DNA of 30,065 nt, taken from positions 1 through 30,065 of the forward strand of contig DBMO01000023.1 of NCBI GenBank assembly GCA_002298995.1. The letters are read 5' to 3'. Source of the stretch: Desulfarculales bacterium UBA696. GTDB taxonomy: Bacteria; Desulfobacterota; Syntrophobacteria; Syntrophobacterales; Syntrophobacteraceae. Positions within the stretch are counted from its first letter, which is position 1, and every line of letters begins with the position of its first letter. Below the pieces are notes generated by a model, which saw only the letters and a list, made by a program, of their open reading frames with translations, did no database searches and was not told where the DNA came from. The position numbers were made by a program, and so were the translations under genes. Positions 22,984 to 29,445 of the stretch are shown one piece after another.

Positions 22984-24020
22984 CGTTTCTTCTGCTTCGG
23001 GGGCTTGGAGGTCTGGGGGAAAAAGCGTTTGTAGAAGAAGATGCTGGCGATTATGGGCAGGAAATAATAGGCTATTCTGTAGATCAGGGTGGCAAGGAGA
23101 GCAAAGTCGTAGTCGAGCCCCATCAGGTAAAAGGAGCCGGCCATTCCGCCTTCCATCAGTCCTATGGATGCGGGAGTGAGCGAAAAAAGGCTGGTGAAAA
23201 GTCCGATCGAGAAGCCGACCATCAAGGTTGAATTGCTCACCGGGTAGTTTATCGCCAGGAAGGAAAATTTCAGGCAAAGAAACATCGTTAGCCAGTCCAG
23301 CAGGGCCAAGGTTGCCGGCACGAGCAGGACTCGCCTGTTTTTCATGATCATGTTGAGGCTTTCGTTGAAATTGTCGAAAAAAGCCTCCGCCCTCTCCCGA
23401 TTTATCCATTGCGGCCTGCCGATTTTGGAGCATATCCCCGCCGAGAGCCAGATTGCGATCTGCCAGAATCTTTTGCGAAATCCCTCGTGCACTATTGTCT
23501 GGATGGTGAGCCAGGTCATCAGGAAAGCTATCAGAAGGATTACTATCCCAAACTCCTGGCTGCGGCCGGTCAGTTGGTGGCCGCTGTAGAGGTAGAAAAA
23601 GCCGAGATAGATGAACAGCACGGCGATGGTGTTGGTCAGGAAGCCGTGGATAATCGACACGGACAGGGTTCTGCTAGCGGGAATATCCTCGCGCGAGAGG
23701 AGATATACCTTGGCAGCCACTCCGCTAAGCCCGGCAACTGACATGAGGTAATTGAGGGTGCTGGAGAGGAGCGAGATCTTGAAACAGGTCGAAAAACGCA
23801 GTGGATGGCCGATGCCGATAAGGAGCCCGTGGAGAACACTCGCTATGGAGGCGTAGCTCACAACGGATGCCAAGACAACGGCCACTGCCCACGCCGGGCT
23901 GACGTCCCCAAGGTGCTGGGCCACCTTCTGGAGATCGGCGTGCTTGATTGTATAGAAAAGGACGGAAAAGCCGAAAATCGCAGCAAACCAGAATCTCTTC
24001 CTAGTCGCTATACTTACCAA
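22968..24020 (-). CDS. Lysylphosphatidylglycerol synthase-type transmembrane protein
   Basis: A 350-aa polytopic inner-membrane protein with the LPG_synthase_TM (UPF0104, MprF-flippase-like) fold, about eight or nine helices. Key regions are FGFSVLFYTIKHADLQ, WAVAVVLASVVSYASIASVL, the conserved SSTLNYLMSVAGLSGVAAKVY (the S/N-Y and G-G-A-K pattern) and SLTPASIGLMEGGMAGSF. Without a synthase domain, such proteins are thought to move lipids or polyprenyl-linked sugars across the membrane. A GTG 12 bases upstream is in frame, but GGAGG five bases before a TTG at 24020 makes TTG the better start. It is the third gene of a minus-strand set, 225 bases after the 237-aa unknown. The specific lipid is unknown. 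Confidence 0.83.
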   Translation of the reverse strand: MVSIATRKRFWFAAIFGFSVLFYTIKHADLQKVAQHLGDVSPAWAVAVVLASVVSYASIASVLHGLLIGIGHPLRFSTCFKISLLSSTLNYLMSVAGLSGVAAKVYLLSREDIPASRTLSVSIIHGFLTNTIAVLFIYLGFFYLYSGHQLTGRSQEFGIVILLIAFLMTWLTIQTIVHEGFRKRFWQIAIWLSAGICSKIGRPQWINRERAEAFFDNFNESLNMIMKNRRVLLVPATLALLDWLTMFLCLKFSFLAINYPVSNSTLMVGFSIGLFTSLFSLTPASIGLMEGGMAGSFYLMGLDYDFALLATLIYRIAYYFLPIIASIFFYKRFFPQTSKPPKQKKRPSKA

Positions 24021-24244
24021 TCCGTCCTCCACGGGAACTTTGAAATAAAATATTCCGGCCGCCGGCCGAAGGGCTAAGCGCTTTGATAAACGAAATGGGC
24101 ACGGTGGTCAAAATAAATCCACAAAATCCCCGGCGCATCAAATTTGTGACATGGGGGATGAACGGGGAGAAATTCCGCAAGGACTCGGGCAGCGTCGAGG
24201 CCATGCTGCCTGGGCGGTCCAATTTTGCAGGGCTGGAATCCGGT

Positions 24245-24958
24245 CTATCGCAGAATCGCTCTAACTTCTTTTTCGTATTTGCGGTAAATTTGTTCGGCCA
24301 GACCACCGAGCCGGTCTTCCACCTGGCCGATTTCGGGAATGTCGAGCGGTTGGGGCGCCACCAGTTTTCCCATTGGAATCTTGTGGATAAAGAGGCTTTG
24401 ATCCAGCTCTGACAACTCGCTTGCGGTGTAGTTGCCGCCCAGGATTTTCTTCTGCTCAAGGTTTCGTATATCCATGTTTCTCAGCAGATTCATGATGGCG
24501 AGCAGATCGAAATTTTTTTGAAAGGCATCGATGTTGGTGTTGACGGCCGCTAACTCATTGCAAAGATCTTCATAGACCGTCCTGTATTTTTTGGTCCAGT
24601 CACTCAGGTTGGAGTAGCATCGGACGACGAGCTTTTTAAACTTTGCCCGGCGGGTAAGCGCCAAGACCCGTATCAGGCGGAGCCGGTTTTTGAAATCATC
24701 CCTCAGCCGGAGGCCCCAGAAGTTGTCCCCGGGGGGGCCGAGAATTTCCCTTAGCGTTTCCCGCATTTCCGGTGCGATCATAAGGTGCGAGAGCCGCGCG
24801 AGCCGCTCTCCGGCGCCATGTGAAATCGAGCGGGCCTGTTCGGCCTGCCGGTACAGATGCTCGACCTGAAATTCGATCAGGCGCCTCTCCCGGAAATAAT
24901 TCTCTACTACCTCTTCCTTCACTTGGCGCGTCAGACTGGCCAGTAAATCTTCTTCCAT
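24245..24958 (-). CDS. Protein of unknown function, helical, 237 aa
   Basis: I do not recognise this protein. It is almost entirely alpha-helical and charged, with no signal peptide or membrane helix: an N-terminal coiled-coil-like part (LASLTRQVKEEVVENYFRER), a stretch with basic residues RLRDDFKNRLRLIRVLALTRRAKF (in two halves), then CYSNLSDWTKKYRTVYEDLC and a C-terminal coil ending EKEVRAILR. No catalytic motif is seen. ATG has a weak GAGAG site. It lies between a RecA/KaiC-like ATPase, 167 bases upstream, and the lipid-transporter-like gene downstream, all on one strand. The helical charged character would suit a structural or adaptor protein; this is only a guess. Coding is supported by length and codon use like its neighbours. 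Confidence 0.65.
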   Translation of the reverse strand: MEEDLLASLTRQVKEEVVENYFRERRLIEFQVEHLYRQAEQARSISHGAGERLARLSHLMIAPEMRETLREILGPPGDNFWGLRLRDDFKNRLRLIRVLALTRRAKFKKLVVRCYSNLSDWTKKYRTVYEDLCNELAAVNTNIDAFQKNFDLLAIMNLLRNMDIRNLEQKKILGGNYTASELSELDQSLFIHKIPMGKLVAPQPLDIPEIGQVEDRLGGLAEQIYRKYEKEVRAILR

Positions 24959-25088
24959 TAAATCTCTCGATGCAAATCCACGAAATGCCGGGACGGCTGA
25001 ACAACAAGAAGGCGCTTGGCGGATGATTTGCGGATGTTTTCAACGGGAGAGGTGAAGATGAGGTCGAAGATGGCGCGGTCCGCCAAAC

Positions 25089-25122
25089 TTGCGGGTCGCG
25101 GGCGGCTGCCCGCGACCCGCAA
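25089..25122. repeat. Perfect 15-bp hairpin made of GGGTCGCGGG repeat
   Basis: TTGCGGGTCGCGGGC (25089-25103) and its exact complement (25108-25122) flank a 4-base GGCT loop. It starts 4 bases after the ATPase stop on the minus strand. No T-run follows, so it is not a typical intrinsic terminator; it may stabilise the mRNA end or pause polymerase. It belongs to the G-rich repeat family found elsewhere in the window. Confidence 0.75.
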
Positions 25123-25125
25123 CAT

Positions 25126-25836
25126 TTACTCCGATTTCTTCCGCAGCAGAAATGTCTGCGGGTCCAGCAAAAGCCCGGAATCCATGGGTTTATATTTTCC
25201 GTTCTGCTTGAGAATTTCCAGCCTGATGCTCTCCCCTTCCGTCTCCAACATGAGGATCGAGCCGAAAAGATCGTCCACCCGGTTCATCGGGTATGGTATT
25301 CCCCGCTCATTTATCTCCGAAATGTGCCGGTGCATGCGTGCGGATATCCAGACCCGAGCAGACCGGGCAAGCGCAATTTCACGGATCTGCTCGAATACGG
25401 GGCGTTCGATGTTTTCGAAATCCAGGCCATCCAGGATGAGAAGGGCAGGAGCGGATTTTGCCTGCTGTTTGAGATTTTCAAACCCCTGTTCAAGTTTGCC
25501 GGGACTAAAGGCCCGGTTCATGAAAGACATTATCAGCCGAAGGGGCTCTATTTTGTGCTGGATCTCAAGGGGATCGCAGCCGGGGCGAGCGGCGAAAAGA
25601 TTATTCAGAAGCTCCCGGTACCAAAGCTTTACCTTATCCGGGACATTATCCACGCTGACGTGCAGTACCGGCTCCCCCCGGAGCAGGTGTGCAATGGCAA
25701 GGTGGGTGAGGCAGGCCGTCTTTCCGGCGCCGGCCCTGGCCGCCAGAACGCCCATTTCGCCGGGCGCCAGCGGGTTCAGTGGAATTTTGTCGCTAAACTC
25801 ATAATCTCCGCGGCAGTCGGCACTCACTTCTGGCAT
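25126..25836 (-). CDS. RecA/KaiC-like P-loop ATPase
   Basis: A 236-aa single-domain RecA-fold ATPase from the chosen start. The Walker A region is AARAGAGKTACLTH (Lys39, Thr40), with Ala where the first Gly of GxxxxGKT usually stands. Walker B is ALLILDGLDF (132-136 hydrophobic, Asp136), followed by RVWISARMHRH, a sensor-like strand. HVSVDNVPDKVKLWYRELL resembles DnaB/KaiC-type domains. The C-terminus SIRLEILKQNGKYKP is a KaiC/RadA-like beta region. An upstream in-frame ATG at 25884 lacks a ribosome site; the ATG at 25836 has GGAG seven bases before it. It has no helicase or DNA-binding domain, and it leads a three-gene minus-strand set. Its client is unknown; the adjacent helical protein is a candidate partner. 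Confidence 0.78.
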   Translation of the reverse strand: MPEVSADCRGDYEFSDKIPLNPLAPGEMGVLAARAGAGKTACLTHLAIAHLLRGEPVLHVSVDNVPDKVKLWYRELLNNLFAARPGCDPLEIQHKIEPLRLIMSFMNRAFSPGKLEQGFENLKQQAKSAPALLILDGLDFENIERPVFEQIREIALARSARVWISARMHRHISEINERGIPYPMNRVDDLFGSILMLETEGESIRLEILKQNGKYKPMDSGLLLDPQTFLLRKKSE

Positions 25837-25916
25837 ATCGGCTCTCCTCACAGGGGAATAGGGTTTGGATTCGACTCTCATCATTACGCAGTTTGCCGGA
25901 ACACGGCAATCGATTA

Positions 25917-25922
25917 ATTATA
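25917..25922 (-). promoter_or_regulatory. Consensus -10 box upstream of the ATPase gene
   Basis: TATAAT on the minus strand, about 80 bases before the ATPase start. The -35 position at normal spacing (CGGGAA) does not match consensus, so activation or another sigma factor may be needed. A large inverted repeat sits just upstream (25952-26030). Confidence 0.35.
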
Positions 25923-25951
25923 ACCCTATCTCACAGATTTTCCCGCCCGGG

Positions 25952-26030
25952 GCGATGAGTTTCACGCCGCTTTACCCATCCTGGAGACTGTTGTTGCGGG
26001 ATGGGTAAAGCGGAATCTCAACTCGTCGCT
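25952..26030. repeat. Large inverted repeat with perfect 15-bp core
   Basis: CCGCTTTACCCATCC (25967-25981) and its exact complement GGATGGGTAAAGCGG (25999-26013) flank a 17-base loop. Outward, GCGATGAGTT and AACTCGTCGC continue the symmetry with one mismatch and a short unpaired break. The element lies upstream of the ATPase promoter. It has no T-run and matches no transposon end I know. Confidence 0.6.
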
Positions 26031-26737
26031 CCAAACGGAAGTTAACCCAATCGGTCTCAGTTCGCGATTGTAATGAAATTTTCGCCCCTATGATACTTTA
26101 CACAAACGCAAATTTCCATCAAAAGCCCTCTGGATTGAAACAAATAGGGCCAGTTTCCGACAAGCCGACGGGATTGGCTGTCAAAAATCTTTTAATAACA
26201 AGGGCATTCACGCCGAATACAGAACATTAACATTTGTCGTAAGCGTTTCAAAATGCAGCGGCAATGACGCAGTTTAGGAAGTTGCCAGTGGAGTCGTTAA
26301 GAACATAACGGGGTGCGGCATCAAATAGAGGCAACGCTTTTTGAACTAGCCTTCAAATGTTTAAGCGTGCGTGAGCCTTCTCGTGGACATCCGGCATTTA
26401 TCCTGAGCATAGCGTTTCAAAGCGAGACGCATTGGTACGATAAAACACATTTTGTTTCAATCGGGAGCGGTAATTGATTGTGCAAGGTGGTTTCACTTTG
26501 ATCTGCGGCACAACCATATGTGTAGTGTGGCAAAATGCACAAGGAGTGCAGCAGCGAGATAACCTGTCGGCTTTGTGGAGTATTTTGAAATAGCTAGTAT
26601 TATCACTGGGTTGGAATGCCGAGACAGTTGTTGTCGCCGCCGGGCGGTATTTTTGCAAAAAAATGGTGCAAAATGCACCATGGATCAGGTAAATCATTAA
26701 AAATTCATGCAATCGAGGTCCTTGTTAAAAAAATCTC
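26031..26737. other. AT-richer non-coding region upstream of hoxEFU
   Basis: About 700 bases, visibly richer in A/T than the neighbours and without a convincing gene. The longest frame (minus strand, 26398-26712) has no family character or ribosome site. GCGTTTCAAA occurs twice (near 26245 and 26412) and CAAAATGCAC twice (near 26530 and 26669). A 19-base perfect palindrome is at 26663-26681. It may hold regulator sites for hoxEFU or be a decayed region. Confidence 0.4.
26663..26681. promoter_or_regulatory. 19-base perfect palindrome, possible operator
   Basis: ATGGTGCA-AAA-TGCACCAT: two 8-base arms with a 3-base spacer. It lies about 57 bases upstream of the -35 of the hox-side promoter. A half-match, GGCAAAATGCAC, is at about 26529. 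The dyad would suit a dimeric regulator, which I cannot name. Confidence 0.4.
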
Positions 26738-26766
26738 TTGACTCGCAAAATTAACTACAATAGTGT
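26738..26766 (+). promoter_or_regulatory. Possible promoter upstream of hoxE
   Basis: TTGACT (26738-26743), 17-base spacer, TAGTGT (26761-26766). The -35 matches at five of six positions and the -10 at three. Transcription would begin near 26773, 265 bases before hoxE. The same -35 and spacing recur at 19715-19743. Confidence 0.4.
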
Positions 26767-26772
26767 GATTTC

Positions 26773-26965
26773 AAAGGTGTTAAAGCCACCGAATTGTCAC
26801 GACAGCCCGCGCGGGTGCGGGCGCTTACTATAAGCCGGGCGGCCGGCAAGTTTTTGCGGCTGATGCGCGCACCGGGGCGGCTAAGCAGTGGCGCCTTCAT
26901 GTGAAAAAAGTAACGATAAGAATATCCGGTACTTCACGGCCGAGCGCTAACGTGCGCTCGGTTTT
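26773..26965 (+). ncRNA. Possible leader or small RNA ahead of hoxE
   Basis: A GC-rich, foldable stretch between the promoter and an intrinsic terminator. A local stem GCCGGCAA/TTGCGGC (about 26842-26860) and a closing AAGGTG/CGCCTT pairing (about 26776 with 26895) can be drawn by eye. No riboswitch consensus is recognised and no small frame with a ribosome site is seen. It is either an attenuated leader of hoxEFU or a separate RNA. Confidence 0.3.
26940..26965 (+). terminator. Intrinsic terminator/attenuator before hoxE
   Basis: CCGAGCGC (26940-26947) pairs with GCGCTCGG (26954-26961) around a 6-base loop, followed by TTTT. It lies between the predicted promoter and hoxE, 72 bases before the start codon, so it should either end a small RNA or attenuate the operon. 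Confidence 0.6.
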
Positions 26966-27037
26966 GCGGTAGTTGTCCTGTAGGCCTGATAGTATTTAGA
27001 CCCCCAATCCAAGCTGTTGAAAATGGAGGAAAACGCT

Positions 27038-27598
27038 ATGTCTGAAGCCGGTCAAGGGAAAAAAGATGCCGGTAACGGCGGGGAAGATCCTCGCTACAAA
27101 GGCATCGATCGAGTTCTAAAAAGGCTACAGTTCAAGCAAGATGGGCTGATCGAGGTGCTCACGGCAGCCCAGGAGGCCTTCGGGTATCTTCCCGAGGAGG
27201 TAATGATCTATGTCGCAAGACAGCTAAAACTGCCCTTCAGCTGGGTATATGGAGTGGCTACATTCTACCACTTTTTCTCCCTCAAGCCCCAGGGCAAGCA
27301 CAATGCGATCGTCTGCCTCGGCACGGCCTGCTACGTCGGGCGCGCAAACGACATCGTCGACGCCATATCCAAAGAGTACAGCGTCGAGCCTGGTCATACC
27401 ACTCCGGACGGTGAGCTCACCCTCACGACGACCCGCTGCCTCGGCTGCTGCGGACTGGCGCCGGTGGTGGTTTTTGAAAATCAGGTTCTCGGTAAGGAAA
27501 CCCCCGAAGGCACTGTCGGCAAGATAAGGACGGTCCTTGCGGGCGGCTCCCTCGGAACAGTTGCGGCGGGCCAGGTTGAGGAGGCTTCGGCTACCTAG
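27038..27598 (+). CDS. hoxE: HoxE/NuoE-like [2Fe-2S] diaphorase subunit
   Basis: A 186-aa thioredoxin-like [2Fe-2S] subunit of a NAD(P)-linked hydrogenase diaphorase. The cluster ligands are Cys93 and Cys98 (CLGTACYVG) and Cys134 and Cys138 (CLGCCG). The helical N-terminus contains EAFGYLPEEVMIYVARQL and YGVATFYHFF, as in the NuoE family. An upstream in-frame ATG at 27017 is less likely because GGAGG sits seven to eight bases before the ATG at 27038. It is the first gene of a run with hoxF (87 bases on) and hoxU. HoxE rather than complex I NuoE is supported by the HoxU-like third gene and by the absence of other nuo genes here. It passes electrons between HoxF and the hydrogenase side in the cytoplasm. 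Confidence 0.83.
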   Translation: MSEAGQGKKDAGNGGEDPRYKGIDRVLKRLQFKQDGLIEVLTAAQEAFGYLPEEVMIYVARQLKLPFSWVYGVATFYHFFSLKPQGKHNAIVCLGTACYVGRANDIVDAISKEYSVEPGHTTPDGELTLTTTRCLGCCGLAPVVVFENQVLGKETPEGTVGKIRTVLAGGSLGTVAAGQVEEASAT

Positions 27599-27685
27599 GT
27601 GCTGCGAACTTCTCACGTTGATAGTTCACGCTCCAGGTCTCAGCATCACGTGAATTGCCCGGAACTCTAAGGAGAATACAGCGTT

Positions 27686-29362
27686 ATGAGACAACAGGAA
27701 CTAATGGAAATGGCCCAGAATGAACGGGACCGGCAAAGTAAGTACCGCTGCCGACTGCTCTGCTGCGCCAGTACTCCCTGCATATCCTCCGGGGCACTAG
27801 CAGTCGAGGAGGCACTCAAGAAGGCGGTGGAAGCCGAAGGACTTCAGGCCGAGGTCGAGACGGTGGCAACCGGTTGCCTGGGTCCCTGCAGCCGTGGTCC
27901 GCTCGTTACGGTAAGGCAGCAAGGCCGGTCGGACATCATCTACGAGGGTGTGACCCCCCAGCTGGCATCCAAGATTATAGACAAACACTTTAAGGGGCAG
28001 GCGGCCCCCGAGCTTGAAAAGCAGGCTATTCCCGAGGACTGGCCCTTCTTTGCCAAGCAGACGAAACTGGTGCTTGCCGAGTCGGGCAACGTAGACCCTG
28101 AAAAAATCGACAGCTACCTGGCGCAAAACGGCTTCACGGCCTTGTTGCACGCTCTTCGGGAGATGACCCCCGAGGAGGTGTGCGCGGAGATGGGCAAGAG
28201 TGGTTTGCGCGGTCGCGGCGGCGCGGGATTTCCGACCGGGGTCAAGTGGGACATGGTGCGCAAGGCGCCGGGTGAGCGCAAGTACGTGGTCGCAAACGGC
28301 GACGAAGGCGACCCGGGCGCGTACATGGACCGCACCCTGATGGAATCCGACCCGTTCCGCGTGCTCGAGGGAATGGCGATTGCCGGATACGCTGTAGGGG
28401 CAGACCAGGGCTTCATCTATGTTCGTGGTGAGTATCCCCTGGCCGCAAAGCGCCTCGAAAAGGCAATCAGGCAGGCTGAGCGCAAGGGTTTGCTCGGTAG
28501 CCGCATCCTGGACAGCAACTTTAATTTCCGCATAGACATCCGCATGGGCGCCGGCGCTTTCGTATGCGGCGAGGAAACGGCCCTCATGCAGTCGATCATG
28601 GGCCGGCGCGGACAGCCCGTACCACGTCCGCCATTTCCCGCAAACCGCGGATTGTGGGGCTCTCCCACCCTGATAAACAATGTTGAAACCTTCGGCAACA
28701 TCACAACGGTCATCTCAAAGGGCGCGACATTCTACGCTTCCTACGGCACCGAAAAGAGCAAGGGCGCGAAGATTTTCGCCCTGGCCGGCAAGGTGAACAA
28801 CACCGGCCTTATCGAAGTACCGATCGGCATCACTCTTCGCGAGATAGTCTACGACATCGGCGGCGGCATTCCCGGCGGGCGTCCATTCAAGGCGGCCCAG
28901 ACCGGCGGCCCCTCGGGCGGTTGCATCCCGGCCGAATATCTCGACGTTCCGATTGATTACGAGACCCTGCAAAAGCTCGGCTCGATCATGGGATCGGGCG
29001 GTCTGATCGTCATGGACGACCAGAGCTGCATGCCCGACGTGGCTAAGTTCTTCATGGAATTCTGCATGGACGAGAGCTGCGGAAAGTGCGGTCCCTGCCG
29101 CGGCGGCACCGTCCAGATGCACCGGATTCTCGATAAGATAACCAACGGCAGTGCGACGATGGAGGATCTGGACAGGCTCCAGGAGCTGTGCATGATGGTC
29201 AAGGAGACCAGCCTCTGCGGGCTCGGCCAGACATGTCCAAATCCGATCTACAGCACACTTCGTTATTTCAGGGACGAGTACGAGGCCCACATAAAGCATC
29301 ATCAATGTCCGGCCGGCGTATGCCAGTTCACTGAAAAACCGCTGAAGATCGCCGTGGCCTGA
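27686..29362 (+). CDS. hoxF: HoxF/NuoF-like NADH-binding flavoprotein subunit
   Basis: A 558-aa subunit carrying the NAD(H) site, FMN and Fe-S clusters. The N-terminal ferredoxin-like domain has C27, C32, C64 and C68, expected to hold a [2Fe-2S] cluster. The NuoF core follows: GLRGRGGAGFPTGVKW (173-188, FMN), NGDEGDPGAYMDRTLMESDP (204-223, NADH), CGEETALMQSIMGRRGQP, and the [4Fe-4S] ligands Cys465, 468, 471 and 511 (SCGKCGPCRGG and SLCGLGQTC). The protein ends soon after, without the two extra [4Fe-4S] domains of bifurcating HydB-type subunits. AAGGAG lies about 11 bases before ATG, slightly far; an internal ATG at codon 7 is an alternative. It oxidises NADH or reduces NAD during hydrogen cycling. 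Confidence 0.9.
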   Translation: MRQQELMEMAQNERDRQSKYRCRLLCCASTPCISSGALAVEEALKKAVEAEGLQAEVETVATGCLGPCSRGPLVTVRQQGRSDIIYEGVTPQLASKIIDKHFKGQAAPELEKQAIPEDWPFFAKQTKLVLAESGNVDPEKIDSYLAQNGFTALLHALREMTPEEVCAEMGKSGLRGRGGAGFPTGVKWDMVRKAPGERKYVVANGDEGDPGAYMDRTLMESDPFRVLEGMAIAGYAVGADQGFIYVRGEYPLAAKRLEKAIRQAERKGLLGSRILDSNFNFRIDIRMGAGAFVCGEETALMQSIMGRRGQPVPRPPFPANRGLWGSPTLINNVETFGNITTVISKGATFYASYGTEKSKGAKIFALAGKVNNTGLIEVPIGITLREIVYDIGGGIPGGRPFKAAQTGGPSGGCIPAEYLDVPIDYETLQKLGSIMGSGGLIVMDDQSCMPDVAKFFMEFCMDESCGKCGPCRGGTVQMHRILDKITNGSATMEDLDRLQELCMMVKETSLCGLGQTCPNPIYSTLRYFRDEYEAHIKHHQCPAGVCQFTEKPLKIAVA

Positions 29363-29445
29363 AACGATGGTTAAAGGGCAACTGGTGGGAGCGGCCCGAG
29401 GGTCGCGGTATCCATCGAAGATGAATCTCCAATGGAGGTGCCATA

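Noticed and set aside
24083..24412. Plus-strand frame running into the 237-aa gene from the opposite side
   Set aside because: TTG start, and most of it is antisense to a longer, better-supported gene.
26398..26712. Minus-strand 104-codon frame in the hox upstream region
   Set aside because: Cys/His-scattered composition, no ribosome site, and it covers the palindrome at 26663-26681; probably chance in AT-richer DNA.
26845..26857. GG-N-GC pattern resembling a sigma54 -24/-12 promoter near hoxE
   Set aside because: The GG-to-GC distance is 11 rather than 12 bases, which sigma54 promoters do not tolerate well.
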